64,000 nt of DNA from Rhodococcus globerulus NBRC 14531 (GCF_001894805.1 NZ_BCWX01000003.1:682001-746000); one strand, 5' to 3'; shown: positions 9,132 to 18,753, counted from the first letter of the stretch. Notes: generated by a model from the sequence alone, not told the origin. Made by a program: numbers and translations.

Positions 9132-9704
9132 TCAGGCGGTACGCGCACCGCGGAGGCGGCGCAGGCCCCGCCAACTGAACCACAAGAGCGCGGCGAGCAG
9201 CGGAATGATCAGGAGCGGAAGGATCATCGCAATCAACGACGTGAAGAACGTCAGCACGTCCTCGACCACCGAGAGCACAGGGTTGGCGAGCCCACCGGTG
9301 GTTGCCGTACTGACCGCTCGCGCGCCGGTCTGCGCGGAGCTGAAGGTCAGTGCCGTTGGTGCCCCGACGATGATGGCGGCTATCCCCGCCACCGCAGGAT
9401 CAAGGTGACTGAACGCGGCCCAGGCCGCGATCACCCCGGCGATGGGACCGGTGACATTGCCGACCACGGATAGCGCGTTGTCGACAAAGGGAATGAGGTC
9501 GGCACCCAATTCGACGACCGCGGCGATCGCCAGCGCCACCAGAGCGCCGGTCGATCCGATCCACTGCATCGACTCGCCGACAGTGATCCCGAACAGCTCG
9601 AAATGGACGGCAGCGCTCAGCATCAGCAGCGGAAGGAACGTTCGCATCCCCGAAGCTGCGGCAAGGCCGAGGCCGAGCATGGCGGGTAAGACCCAGGTAT
9701 CCAT
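9132..9704 (-). CDS. DUF4126 membrane protein
   Basis: A 190-residue protein with about five hydrophobic segments and Gly/Ala-rich helices, starting MDTWVLPAMLGLGLAAASGMRTFLPLL. The A-x-G-x-R-x-F-x-P-L motif near the N-terminus is typical of DUF4126. Function is not known. It is probably co-transcribed with the hydrolase gene and divergent from the VOC gene. Confidence 0.8.
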   Translation of the reverse strand: MDTWVLPAMLGLGLAAASGMRTFLPLLMLSAAVHFELFGITVGESMQWIGSTGALVALAIAAVVELGADLIPFVDNALSVVGNVTGPIAGVIAAWAAFSHLDPAVAGIAAIIVGAPTALTFSSAQTGARAVSTATTGGLANPVLSVVEDVLTFFTSLIAMILPLLIIPLLAALLWFSWRGLRRLRGARTA

Positions 9705-9778
9705 GCGTGGAGTTTAGGTCTGGATTTCATCGCGTACGGGTATAAAGGCACACACCAGACCATCGGAAAGGAACTTTC

Positions 9779-10183
9779 ATGCCGACCATGTTCTTCCTCA
9801 ACCTGCCCGTCAAAGACCTGGGCAAGGCCACAGCCTTCTACGAGGGGCTCGGGTACGCCAAGAACCCACAGTTCTCCGACGACAACGCGTCGTCTATCGT
9901 CATCAGCGACGAAATTGTCGTGATGTTGCTGGCAGAGCCATTTTTCAAGACCTTCACGTCGAAGGAAATTGCCGATACGTCGACGTCGACGGAAGCGCTG
10001 TTGGGTCTGTCGGCGGAGACTCGCGAGGCAGTGGACACCATCGTCGACAAGGCTCTGGCAACAGGTGGCAGCGCTGGAAATGCCACTCAGGACCACGGAT
10101 TCATGTACTCCCGCAGCTTCCAGGATCCCGACGGCCACATCTGGGAAATCATCTGGATGGACCAGTCTCAGGTGCAGGGCTGA
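9779..10183 (+). CDS. VOC (glyoxalase/bleomycin-resistance) family protein
   Basis: A 134-residue single VOC module with the pattern MFFLNLPVKDLGKATAFYEGLG at the start and a C-terminal DPDGHIWEIIWMD containing the metal-ligand Glu position. Members include glyoxalases, dioxygenases and antibiotic-binding proteins, and the substrate cannot be read here. GGAAAGGAAC before ATG 9779 is the ribosome binding site. Confidence 0.85.
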   Translation: MPTMFFLNLPVKDLGKATAFYEGLGYAKNPQFSDDNASSIVISDEIVVMLLAEPFFKTFTSKEIADTSTSTEALLGLSAETREAVDTIVDKALATGGSAGNATQDHGFMYSRSFQDPDGHIWEIIWMDQSQVQG

Positions 10184-10236
10184 CCTCGAATCTTTCTCGG
10201 CGCGCGGCGCAATCGCGCAAATGCTCGTAACTTGGT

Positions 10237-11613
10237 GTGGTGACTGTCGCCAAGACCCTCGGTGAGCTACGCGCCGCCGGACACGTGCAACGAAGTGTCA
10301 AAGAAGAAATTCGGGAGAACCTTCTCGCCGCGTTGCGGGACGGCCGCGATCCTTGGCCCGGCATAGTCGGGTTCGAGGACACTGTCGCTCCGCAACTCGA
10401 GCGGGCCCTGATCGCCGGCCACGACGTCGTCCTACTCGGCGAACGTGGGCAGGGCAAGACAAGAGTGCTTCGAACGCTCAGCTTGCTGCTCGACGAATGG
10501 ACGCCCGTCATCGAAGGGTCGGAGCTGGGGGAGCATCCCTACGAGCCGATCACGCCGGCTTCGATTCGTCGAGCCGAGGAACTGGGCGACGATCTGCCGG
10601 TGGTGTGGCGTCACCGCAGCGAGCGGTACTCCGAGAAACTTGCGACCCCTGATACCTCGGTCGCGGACCTGATCGGTGACGTCGATCCGGTCAAGGTCGC
10701 GGAGGGGCGCAGCCTCGGTGACCCCGAGACCATTCACTTCGGCCTCGTTCCCCGAGCGCACCGCGGAATTGTGGCGATCAACGAACTTCCGGACCTCGCC
10801 GAGCGTATCCAGGTGTCGCTTCTCAACGTGATGGAAGAGCGCGACATCCAGGTTCGTGGATACACGTTGCGGCTCCCGCTCGACGTACTGTTGGTGGCGA
10901 GCGCCAACCCCGAGGACTACACCAACCGCGGGCGCATCATCACCCCGCTCAAAGACCGTTTCGGTGCTGAGATTCGTACCCACTATCCGGTCGAGTTGAT
11001 GGACGAAATCGCTGTGATCGAGCAGGAAGCGCATCTCGCAGCGGAGGTTCCCGACTACCTGCTCGAGATCCTTGCCCGCTTCACTCGACTGCTCCGTGAA
11101 TCCACGTCCGTCGACCAGCGTTCGGGTGTGTCGGCACGGTTTGCCGTGGCCGGCGCCGAGACCGTCAGTGCCGCAGCGGTACGACGTGCCGCGGTCCTCG
11201 GTGAGGCGGATGCTGTTGCGAGACCGGTAGATCTGGAATCGGTCGTGGAAGTTCTGCGCGGCAAGGTGGAGTTCGAATCCGGCGAAGAGGGCCGCGAACT
11301 GGAAGTGCTCGAGCACCTGTTGCGTCGAGCGACGGCAGACACCGTTCGGGTGCGCCTCGGTGGAATCGACCTGGGAATGTTGGTTGCCGCCGTGGAGATG
11401 GGCAATACCGTCGTCACGGGTGAATCCGTCACGGCCAAGGCACTTCTCGAAGAACTGCCCGAGATCGAGGTCCTGGACGAGATCGCCGAACGTCTTGGTG
11501 CCCAATCCGACGGTGAGCGTGCCGCTGGTGCCGAGTTGGCGCTCGAAGGGCTCTACCTCGCGCGCCGGATCTCCAAAGATCAAGGCCCGGGCGGCCGCTC
11601 GGTGTACTCGTAA
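10237..11613 (+). CDS. MoxR/Mg-chelatase-type AAA+ ATPase (Rv0958-like)
   Basis: A 458-residue AAA+ ATPase. Walker A is LLGERGQGKTRVLRTL (about 67-82). A helix-2 insert region and AHRGIVAINELPDL (Walker B) follow, then the sensor-1-like VASANPEDYTNRGRI. It is annotated in relatives as magnesium chelatase subunit, but chlorophyll synthesis is not implied. Such ATPases act with VWA proteins as chaperone-like metal-insertion or remodelling machines. The VWA partner gene follows 10 bases later, matching Rv0958-Rv0959. GTG 10240 is an alternative start. Confidence 0.9.
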   Translation: MVTVAKTLGELRAAGHVQRSVKEEIRENLLAALRDGRDPWPGIVGFEDTVAPQLERALIAGHDVVLLGERGQGKTRVLRTLSLLLDEWTPVIEGSELGEHPYEPITPASIRRAEELGDDLPVVWRHRSERYSEKLATPDTSVADLIGDVDPVKVAEGRSLGDPETIHFGLVPRAHRGIVAINELPDLAERIQVSLLNVMEERDIQVRGYTLRLPLDVLLVASANPEDYTNRGRIITPLKDRFGAEIRTHYPVELMDEIAVIEQEAHLAAEVPDYLLEILARFTRLLRESTSVDQRSGVSARFAVAGAETVSAAAVRRAAVLGEADAVARPVDLESVVEVLRGKVEFESGEEGRELEVLEHLLRRATADTVRVRLGGIDLGMLVAAVEMGNTVVTGESVTAKALLEELPEIEVLDEIAERLGAQSDGERAAGAELALEGLYLARRISKDQGPGGRSVYS

Positions 11614-11623
11614 GGAGCGGGCG

Positions 11624-13561
11624 ATGATTCACAATCCGCGCTATGGACCATACGACGGCGGCCCCGATCCGCTGGCACCGCCGGTGGACCTGCGCGATGC
11701 GTTGGCGGCGATCGGTGACGACGTGCTGTCCGGGACGTCGCCTCGCCATGCGCTGCGCGAACTCTTGCGGCGCGGCAACCGGGACATGCGCGGGCTCGAC
11801 GACCTTGCCGCCCAGGCCAATCGGCGTCGACGCGAACTGCTGCGCCGCAACAACCTCGGCGGAACTCTCGACGAGGCCCGGAAATTGCTGGACAAGGCGG
11901 TGCTCGAAGAGCGCAAGGAGTTGGCGCGCGCTCTCGACGACGATGCCAGGTTCAACGAAATGCGCATCGAGGAGTTGCCGCCGTCGACGGCTCAGGCGGT
12001 TCAGGAACTGGCCGATTACAACTGGCGCAGCGAGCAGGCGAGAGCCGACTACGAGAAGATTCGTGATCTTCTCGGACGCGAGGTTCTCGATCAGCGTTTT
12101 TCGGGAATGAAGCAGGCACTCGAGGGCGCTACCGACGAGGATCGTGAGCAGATTCGCCAGATGCTGGCCGATCTGAATCAACTGCTCGACGCTCATGCAC
12201 GTGGGGTTGACACTCCGGAGCAGTTCACGGAGTTCATGGACAAATACGGAGAGTATTTTCCCGACAACCCCCGCAATGTCGAGGAACTTCTCGACTCCCT
12301 CGCGCAACGCGCCGCTGCCGCGCAGCGCCTACGAAACTCGCTGTCTCAAGAGCAACGTGACGAGTTGGATGCTTTGGCGCAGCAGGCTTTCGGTGATCCG
12401 AGCCTGATCGACGAACTCGGCAAGCTGGATCAGTATCTGCAGGCCGCCCGGCCGGGGGAGGACTGGGAAGGTTCGCAGCAGTTCCGCGGGGACAACGGAA
12501 TGGGCTTGGGTGAGGGGACTGGCGCACTGTCCGATATCGCCGAGCTGGAATCGTTGGCCGATCAACTCTCGCAACAGTATGCGGGGGCAGGGCTCGACGA
12601 CATCGACCCCGAACTGCTCGCGAGGCAACTCGGTGACGAAGCCGCAGCTGACGCTCGCACCCTGGCCGACCTCGAAAAAGCCTTGCAGGAACAGGGTTTC
12701 TTCGATCGGGCACCAGACGGTCAATGGCGCTTGTCGCCCAAGGCAATGCGCCAACTCGGACAGACGGCACTGCGCGACGTTGCCGGTCAGTTGTCATCCA
12801 GAAACGGACAACGAGATACGCGTCGGGCCGGCTCGATGGGCGAACCGACCGGAGCTTCCCGAGAATGGGAATTCGGGGACACAGAACCCTGGGACGTCAC
12901 GAGAACGATCACCAACGCTGTGCTGCGTGACCCGGGCCGAATGCCGGTGCGGCTGAGTGTCGTCGACGTCGAAGTTGCCGAAACGGAGCAGCGTAGTCAG
13001 GCTGCCGTCGCGTTGTTGGTGGACACGTCGTTCTCCATGGTGATGGAGGATCGCTGGGTACCGATGAAACGCACCGCGCTGGCGCTCAATCATCTGGTGA
13101 GTACCCGCTTCCGCAGTGACGAACTGCAACTCATCGCCTTCGGACGCCACGCGCATGTGTTGAACCCGTCGGAGTTGGCGGGACTGGACGGCGCGTGGGA
13201 TCAGGGAACCAACCTCCACCATGCACTCTTGTTGGCGGCCAGGCACCTTCGACGCCATTCCAACGCGCAGCCGGTGGTGCTGATCGTCACCGACGGTGAG
13301 CCGACGGCTCATCTCGAAGCGGACGGAGAAGCACGGTTCGACTACCCGCCGAGTGCGCGAACCCTGGGACTTACGGTTCGCGCACTCGACGCGGTGGCCA
13401 GACTGGGCGCCAAGGTCACGTTCTTCCGGCTCGGTGAGGATCCCGGTCTGGCCAGGGTGGTCGACCGAATGGCGCACCGGGTGGGCGGACGCGTCATAGC
13501 TCCTGATGTCGACGGCCTCGGCGCAGCCGTGGTCAGCGACTACATGCGGGGCCGTCACTAG
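11624..13561 (+). CDS. VWA-domain protein, partner of the MoxR ATPase (Rv0959-like)
   Basis: 645 residues. Residues 1-440 are helical and charged. The C-terminal third is a von Willebrand A domain with the metal-ion (MIDAS) motif LVDTSFSMVM and the later LIVTDGEPTAH. I start it at ATG 11624, because AAGGAG overlaps the stop codon of the ATPase gene six bases upstream; the open frame extends further but runs inside the ATPase gene. The pair probably forms a two-component AAA/VWA remodelling complex whose client is unknown. The stop overlaps the end of the convergent aguA gene by 4 bases. Confidence 0.9.
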   Translation: MIHNPRYGPYDGGPDPLAPPVDLRDALAAIGDDVLSGTSPRHALRELLRRGNRDMRGLDDLAAQANRRRRELLRRNNLGGTLDEARKLLDKAVLEERKELARALDDDARFNEMRIEELPPSTAQAVQELADYNWRSEQARADYEKIRDLLGREVLDQRFSGMKQALEGATDEDREQIRQMLADLNQLLDAHARGVDTPEQFTEFMDKYGEYFPDNPRNVEELLDSLAQRAAAAQRLRNSLSQEQRDELDALAQQAFGDPSLIDELGKLDQYLQAARPGEDWEGSQQFRGDNGMGLGEGTGALSDIAELESLADQLSQQYAGAGLDDIDPELLARQLGDEAAADARTLADLEKALQEQGFFDRAPDGQWRLSPKAMRQLGQTALRDVAGQLSSRNGQRDTRRAGSMGEPTGASREWEFGDTEPWDVTRTITNAVLRDPGRMPVRLSVVDVEVAETEQRSQAAVALLVDTSFSMVMEDRWVPMKRTALALNHLVSTRFRSDELQLIAFGRHAHVLNPSELAGLDGAWDQGTNLHHALLLAARHLRRHSNAQPVVLIVTDGEPTAHLEADGEARFDYPPSARTLGLTVRALDAVARLGAKVTFFRLGEDPGLARVVDRMAHRVGGRVIAPDVDGLGAAVVSDYMRGRH

Positions 13562-14583
13562 TTTTGCTCGGCCGGCTGATGCTGGGTGATGCAATGGATG
13601 CCGCCGCCGCGTTCGAACAGAGGCCTCGCGTCGACGGTGACGACGGTGCGTCCTGGATAGGCGGCTGCAAGAATCTCGACCGCTTCCGCGTCGGCGGGAT
13701 CGTCGAAGCTGCAGGCGATCACTCCGCGGTTGACCACGAGGTGGTTGATGTAGCTGTAGTCGACGAATCCCTCGTCGTCGCGCAGGATCTCGGGAGCGGG
13801 AACACGGATGACCTTCCACGGCCGTCCGCCGACATCGGTCGAGCGTTCGAACAACTCGATGATGGTCTTGCTGACGGCGTAGTCGGGGTGCATGGGGTTG
13901 CGCTGGTCGTGGACCAGTACCACTCCGGGGGACGAGATGGCAGCGACGATGTCGACGTGTCCGCGCGTTCCGTAGGTCTCCTGATCGCGAGTCAAGCCGC
14001 GCGGCAGCCAGATCACGTGCTTGGCGCCGATGGTGCGGGCGAGTTCGGCCTCGATGTCCGCCTTTGTCAGATCGGGATTGCGCCCCGGATCGAGTTGGAC
14101 GGTTTCGGTGACCAACACGGTGCCGAGGCCGTCGACCGCAATGCCGCCGCCCTCGTTGACGAGTGGTGAGTCGATCAACTGGGCACCGGATTGTTCGACG
14201 ACAAACGCGCCGATCTTCGAGTCCTTGTCCCACTGCGCCCAATCCTGTGCGCCCCAGCCGTTGAACACCCAGTCGACTCCGCCGAGGCGGCCCTCGTCGG
14301 ACAAGACGAACGTCGGCCCGATGTCGCGCATCCAGGCGTCGTTGAGCGGCGCTACGACGATATCGATCTTCTCGGACAGGTACTTTCGTGCTTCTTCGAC
14401 TTCGGTGGGATCGACGACGACGGTGACCGGCTCGAATTCGGCGACGGCGTGGGCAACTGCAGCCCACGTCGACCGCGCTTCGTGCTGCTGCTCCGCAGTG
14501 TCCCCGAGGGAGTATCCGGCGCTGGGGTAGGCCATCCAGGTACGTTCGTGCGGTTCACTTTCCGCGGGCATGCGCCAGGTCAT
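13558..14583 (-). CDS. aguA: Agmatine deiminase (peptidylarginine-deiminase family)
   Basis: 341 residues. It shows WMRDIGPTFV near residue 85, the Glu-containing NEGGGIAVDG, the His of RGHVDIVAA, and the C-terminal nucleophile Cys in GGGIHCITQ. This is the pattern of agmatine deiminases, which turn agmatine into N-carbamoylputrescine and ammonia. The next step is encoded directly upstream (aguB, 4-base ATGA overlap), which makes this assignment better than a general PAD-family call. Confidence 0.93.
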   Translation of the reverse strand: MTWRMPAESEPHERTWMAYPSAGYSLGDTAEQQHEARSTWAAVAHAVAEFEPVTVVVDPTEVEEARKYLSEKIDIVVAPLNDAWMRDIGPTFVLSDEGRLGGVDWVFNGWGAQDWAQWDKDSKIGAFVVEQSGAQLIDSPLVNEGGGIAVDGLGTVLVTETVQLDPGRNPDLTKADIEAELARTIGAKHVIWLPRGLTRDQETYGTRGHVDIVAAISSPGVVLVHDQRNPMHPDYAVSKTIIELFERSTDVGGRPWKVIRVPAPEILRDDEGFVDYSYINHLVVNRGVIACSFDDPADAEAVEILAAAYPGRTVVTVDARPLFERGGGIHCITQHQPAEQN

Positions 14584-15527
14584 CGGTTGGCTCCCGCGGT
14601 GGTCACCGGTGCGGTCAGGGCCGAGTAGGTGTCGGGTCGGCGAGTGGCCAGGAACGGGAACAGTGCAAGCCAGTCCTCGCGCTGCTGAAGATCGAGATCG
14701 GCTACCAGCACAGCTGATTCGTCACGGGGCGCCTGAACGAGGATGCGTCCGTATGGGTCGGAGATGAAGGACGAACCGTAGAAGGTGATGAGGCCTTCGC
14801 TGCCGTGCCGGTTGGGGACGACCATGAAGGTGCCGTTCGCGATACCGTTTCCGACGATTACCTGCTGCCACAGCGGTTGGGTGTCGAAGTTCGGGTGATC
14901 GGGCTCCGAGCCGATCGCCGTGGGGTACACCAGGACCTGTGCACCGGCGAGTGAGTAAGCGCGCGCGACCTCGGGGAACCACTCGTCCCAGCACGTCGGG
15001 AGTCCGAACTTGGCGCCGAGTGCCTCGTGAACGGGGTACGCGTCCTGCGCCGGGCCTCCTCGGAAGTACGTGTCCTCGTAGTACCCGGCGGTCACCGGAA
15101 TGTGGAGCTTGCGGGTTCTCCCGAGAAGTTCACCGGCGGGCGAGACGAGGATGGCGGTGTTGAAGCCCAGTCCGTCCTCGGCCTCGCTGCGCTCGTACAG
15201 CGACGCATGAACGAGGACCTGGTTCTCGGCGGCAGCCTTGGCTGCGAAGGCGAGCGTGGGTCCGGTGAGTAGGTCTTCCGCTTCGCGTCCGGGATTGTCG
15301 CCGGCGGGGGTGGAGGCCGGGTAGCGGCTGAGCGTCAGCTCCGGAAGGAAGACCACTGAAGCGCCCAGCTTGGCTGCGGCCGCGATGCCCTCGCTCAGTT
15401 CGGTGTGGAGGTCGCTGCGGTCCTCGTGCCAGCGATGTTGGACGAGGCCGACGCGCAGTGGGGCAGACGTGGACTGCGCTGTCGCGGCCGGCGACTCGGG
15501 CGGAGTGAGGGCGGTGATCGTCAGCAT
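14580..15527 (-). CDS. aguB: N-carbamoylputrescine amidase (nitrilase superfamily)
   Basis: 315 residues with the nitrilase Glu-Lys-Cys triad: Glu in VFLPELTLS, Lys in TRKLHIP and Cys in LPTCWDEWFPE. The family is C-N hydrolase. The role as N-carbamoylputrescine amidase, giving putrescine, CO2 and ammonia, is inferred from sequence type and from coupling to aguA. It is the first gene of the aguBA transcript, which faces a TetR gene across a 150-bp region with palindromes. Confidence 0.9.
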   Translation of the reverse strand: MLTITALTPPESPAATAQSTSAPLRVGLVQHRWHEDRSDLHTELSEGIAAAAKLGASVVFLPELTLSRYPASTPAGDNPGREAEDLLTGPTLAFAAKAAAENQVLVHASLYERSEAEDGLGFNTAILVSPAGELLGRTRKLHIPVTAGYYEDTYFRGGPAQDAYPVHEALGAKFGLPTCWDEWFPEVARAYSLAGAQVLVYPTAIGSEPDHPNFDTQPLWQQVIVGNGIANGTFMVVPNRHGSEGLITFYGSSFISDPYGRILVQAPRDESAVLVADLDLQQREDWLALFPFLATRRPDTYSALTAPVTTAGANR

Positions 15528-15554
15528 GGGGTTTCCTCAGTACTCGGATGTTCG

Positions 15555-15584
15555 ACGTTCAACGTAAAACGAATGTGATTCGTT
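15555..15584. promoter_or_regulatory. Two palindromes in the aguB/tetR intergenic region (operator candidates)
   Basis: ACGTTCAACGT (15555-15565) is an 11-base palindrome, and AACGAATGTGATTCGTT (15568-15584) is a 17-base palindrome with perfect 7-bp arms. They lie together in front of aguB and the divergent TetR gene, the usual place for a TetR-family operator. Binding is inferred. Confidence 0.6.
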
Positions 15585-15678
15585 AAGTATGGTGGGTGAG
15601 CGCTGATTGATCAAGGACTTTCGAGGAATTGTTTTTTTTGCGGCGCACCGAACGGTGTGGATCACTACAGGAGGACAT

Positions 15679-16290
15679 ATGCCGCGGCCATCGCAACGAC
15701 TGCTCTCGCCCGAAATCATCACCGAGGCGGCAATCGAATCGGTGGACGAAACCGGCGACTTCACCATGCCGGGACTCGCGGGAAGACTGAAGGTGCGACC
15801 GTCCTCGCTGTACAACCATGTGTCCGGGCGGGCCGAAATTGTCGAACTGATGAGAGCTCAATTGATGGCGGGCATCGACCTCCGATCGGTTGACGGTTCG
15901 TGGACCGACACCGTAGCGGCGTTGGCGTCCGAATACCGGCGCAGCTATGCCGAGCATCCTCGCTTGATCCCGCTCTTCACTGCCCAGACGGTGCAAGCCG
16001 GTGTTGCCTTCGGTCTGTACAACGCACTGGCGCAGGCATTTTCGGACGGTGGGTTCGATCCGTCGGCGACGCTCCACGCGATCACGACGGTAGACAGTTT
16101 TGTTCTCGGTTCCGCGCTCGATCTGGCAGCGCCCGAGGTCCAATGGGCCGCCGGGCCGGAAGTGAACGACGCGATGAAGGCGGCATTGGCAACGTCCGGG
16201 AAAAATCCCGAACGTGCCGATGCCGCCTTCGAATTCGGTTTGCGCGTGCTGATGGCTGGGTTGGTTGCCCAGTCTCCTAAGTCGAGCTGA
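15679..16290 (+). CDS. TetR-family transcriptional regulator
   Basis: 203 residues. The N-terminal helix-turn-helix (about 10-55) reads EAAIESVDETGDFTMPGLA followed by VRPSSLYNHVSGRAEI, where LYNHV is the typical recognition-helix motif. The C-terminal part is a TetR_C ligand domain. ATG 15679 follows AGGAGG by five bases. It is divergent from aguBA and convergent with the permease gene (14-bp overlap of ends). It probably controls agmatine/putrescine genes, with a polyamine or agmatine as the likely effector (inference). Confidence 0.9.
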   Translation: MPRPSQRLLSPEIITEAAIESVDETGDFTMPGLAGRLKVRPSSLYNHVSGRAEIVELMRAQLMAGIDLRSVDGSWTDTVAALASEYRRSYAEHPRLIPLFTAQTVQAGVAFGLYNALAQAFSDGGFDPSATLHAITTVDSFVLGSALDLAAPEVQWAAGPEVNDAMKAALATSGKNPERADAAFEFGLRVLMAGLVAQSPKSS

Positions 16291-17830
16291 GATCGCTTTC
16301 GTCGCGCAACGCGACCGTGTCGCGGTTGAGGGTCTTGCCCTCGAAGAACTCCGGGTTGCGCACGCGCATCACCATCATCAGTACGGCGCCGAGGATCAGG
16401 ATTCCGAAGCCCAGGAAGAACACCAGGCCGATTCCGCCGATCGAAGCGCCACTCGCATTCTCGGGATCCATGCTCTCTTGGATCGAGATGACGAACACCG
16501 CGAGCAGCATCAGGCCACCCAGTAGCGGGAACGCCAGTCGGAAGACGAAGTTGCGCATGCTGTCGAACACCGTCCGGCGGAAGTACCAGACACACGCAAA
16601 TGCCGTGATGCCGTAGTACCAGCAGATCATGATGCCCAGCGCAGCGATCGTGTCGAGGAGAGCGCTTTCGGAGAGGAACGTGACAACGGTGTAGAACACC
16701 GCCGTCACAACGCCGGCAACCACGGTCGCGTAAGACGGCACCAGGAACCGCGGGGATACCTCGGCAAGCTTCTTGGGGAAGGCTCCGTAGGCTCCCATCG
16801 CGAGCATGGTTCGTGCGGCCGGGAGGAACGTGGTCTGGAGGCTGGCGACCGAGGATACGAAGACGGCAAGGAAGAGGAGCATGCCGCCCCAGTCGCCCAG
16901 TACGGGGTCTGCCAATGCGCCGAAGACGTTCTCCGAATTCTCGGGATTTCCGAGGCCGAGGCCTTCCTCTCCGACGCCGGCGTACATCATCGCGGCAACG
17001 GCAACCAGCAGATAGGTCAGGAGAATGGTTGCAACACACAGTAGTCCGGCGCGGCCCGGGGTCTTCTTGGGGTTCTTCGACTCCTCACCCAACGTCAGGC
17101 ACGTGTCCCAGCCCCAGAAGGCGAAGATCGATCCGGTCAGTCCGATGACAAAAGCGCCGATGGCGAGTCCGCTGAACGGGTTGAACCAGCTGAGGTCGAA
17201 CGACAATCCGGCCGGGGCGTCTCCGGCACCGACGTGAACGAGTGCGACGACGGCAAAGACGACGAGCAGCACCATCTGGAAGCCGACGAGTGCGAACTGC
17301 ACGCGCTCGCTCGTGGTGATTCCTCGACTCGCTATCCAGGTGGCCAGGGCGATGAACACCAGCGTCGTGCCGACATTGACAAGTTTGTTACCCGGTAGAT
17401 CCGCGATCGACGGATTGTCGACCACCCGTGCGATGAACAGATAGAAGAAGTCGACGGCAATGGCGGCGAGATTCGAGAGCACGATGATGGTGGCGATCAC
17501 CATGCCCCAACCGCACATCCAGCCGACGTACGGGCCGAATGCCTTGGTGGACCACGTGAATGACGCCCCGCAGTCTGGAGTATCGGAGTTCAGTTCGCGA
17601 TATGCGTACGCGGTGAGGAACATCGGAATGAAGCCGGCGATGAAGATGGCGGGCATCTTGAGGCCGACGGCGGCGACGATCAATCCGATACTGGCGGTCA
17701 GGGTGTAACCCGGTGCCACGGAAGAGATTCCGAGAACTGCGCCGGAGATCATCCCGATCTTGCCGGTGGCGAGACCTTTGGAACTCAGTTCGTTGCCTGC
17801 AGGTGGCTGCGAAGTTTCGTTGCTCGTCAT
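16277..17830 (-). CDS. APC-superfamily amino acid/polyamine permease
   Basis: 517 residues with about 12 membrane segments and the APC N-terminal signature GMISGAVLGISSVAPGYTL. It starts at ATG 17830, overlapping the stop of the usp gene by 4 bases. Relatives import amino acids or polyamines by proton symport. Its place between agmatine/putrescine enzymes suggests putrescine, agmatine or a related amine as substrate, which the sequence alone does not prove. Confidence 0.88.
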   Translation of the reverse strand: MTSNETSQPPAGNELSSKGLATGKIGMISGAVLGISSVAPGYTLTASIGLIVAAVGLKMPAIFIAGFIPMFLTAYAYRELNSDTPDCGASFTWSTKAFGPYVGWMCGWGMVIATIIVLSNLAAIAVDFFYLFIARVVDNPSIADLPGNKLVNVGTTLVFIALATWIASRGITTSERVQFALVGFQMVLLVVFAVVALVHVGAGDAPAGLSFDLSWFNPFSGLAIGAFVIGLTGSIFAFWGWDTCLTLGEESKNPKKTPGRAGLLCVATILLTYLLVAVAAMMYAGVGEEGLGLGNPENSENVFGALADPVLGDWGGMLLFLAVFVSSVASLQTTFLPAARTMLAMGAYGAFPKKLAEVSPRFLVPSYATVVAGVVTAVFYTVVTFLSESALLDTIAALGIMICWYYGITAFACVWYFRRTVFDSMRNFVFRLAFPLLGGLMLLAVFVISIQESMDPENASGASIGGIGLVFFLGFGILILGAVLMMVMRVRNPEFFEGKTLNRDTVALRDESDLSST

Positions 17831-18726
17831 GACAGTGCCTCCGGCTGGGTGAATTCGTGCTTGGGCACTACGACCATGGGAACGGGCAACACGCGCAGCA
17901 TCTTGGCGGCGGTGGAGCCCAGAAAAAGTTTGCGCGGCTGCGCGAGGCGACTGGAACCGACCATCACGAGATCGCCGTCCTGCCAGTCCAGTTGACGCAC
18001 TGCCGATTCCACAGTGGAACCGTCGGCGATGATGACCTCGATCGGAACATCCTCGGGGAGCGCAGCCCTTGCGACGTCGAGTGTGTCCTGAGCGTGACTT
18101 CGCGCGCGCTCTCTCGCCGACTCGGCAGTGTCGCGGTGATCGCGGAGATCGTTCTGCGGGTCCAACGCCACCAGTGAGACCAGGCGCAGCGGAACGTGCA
18201 TTTGTTCGCTGGTGCGCACAGCCGTGTTCAAGACGATATCGGCGCCGACACGGGTACCGAGTGCACACGTGATCTCGCGGATCGCCGACGCCGACGAGTG
18301 TCGGGTTCCGCGCGGTGCCAGTGCAACCGGGACGTGGGCCGAGTGCAACAGTTCGGTGGACACCGAACCTATCGAGTGGCGGCCGAGCAGACCGTCGCCG
18401 GACGCACCCACCACAATCGCCAGCGCGCCCAGTCGGTCCACTTCGTCGAGTAGTCCCTGAGCAAACGACTCGTGGAAGCTCAGATGTACTTCGACCGGGA
18501 TGTCCTCGGGCACCGACGCTCGAGCCTCGGCAAGCCACTCGTGCGCGCGGGCGGCGAGGATGTCGTCGTAGCCGGGTTCCGAGGGAATCTTGGCCGGGAG
18601 GGTTCGGTCCGGAGGGAGCACCATGCAGATGTCGAGTTGCGCGCCGAGACTGCGCGCGAGCTGCGTCCCGAGGACCAGCCCGTCTTTACCGCTGGGTGTG
18701 GCGAGGTATCCGACGATAAGGCGCAT
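17827..18726 (-). CDS. Universal stress protein with two UspA domains
   Basis: 299 residues made of two tandem Usp domains. The ATP-binding patterns are VVGASGDGLLGRHSIGSVS in the first and MVGSSRLAQPRKLFLGSTA in the second. Tandem ATP-binding Usp proteins are common in actinobacteria, often beside transporters. It is translationally coupled to the permease gene downstream and may bind or regulate the transporter (inference). Confidence 0.92.
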   Translation of the reverse strand: MRLIVGYLATPSGKDGLVLGTQLARSLGAQLDICMVLPPDRTLPAKIPSEPGYDDILAARAHEWLAEARASVPEDIPVEVHLSFHESFAQGLLDEVDRLGALAIVVGASGDGLLGRHSIGSVSTELLHSAHVPVALAPRGTRHSSASAIREITCALGTRVGADIVLNTAVRTSEQMHVPLRLVSLVALDPQNDLRDHRDTAESARERARSHAQDTLDVARAALPEDVPIEVIIADGSTVESAVRQLDWQDGDLVMVGSSRLAQPRKLFLGSTAAKMLRVLPVPMVVVPKHEFTQPEALS

Positions 18727-18753
18727 GGTGGCTCTTTTCCGGATTGGAGGAAT

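Noticed and set aside
8223..9473. 416-codon plus-strand open frame
   Set aside because: It is antisense to the alpha/beta hydrolase and DUF4126 genes, is rich in Arg/Asp/His typical of GC-rich shadow frames, and shows no domain.
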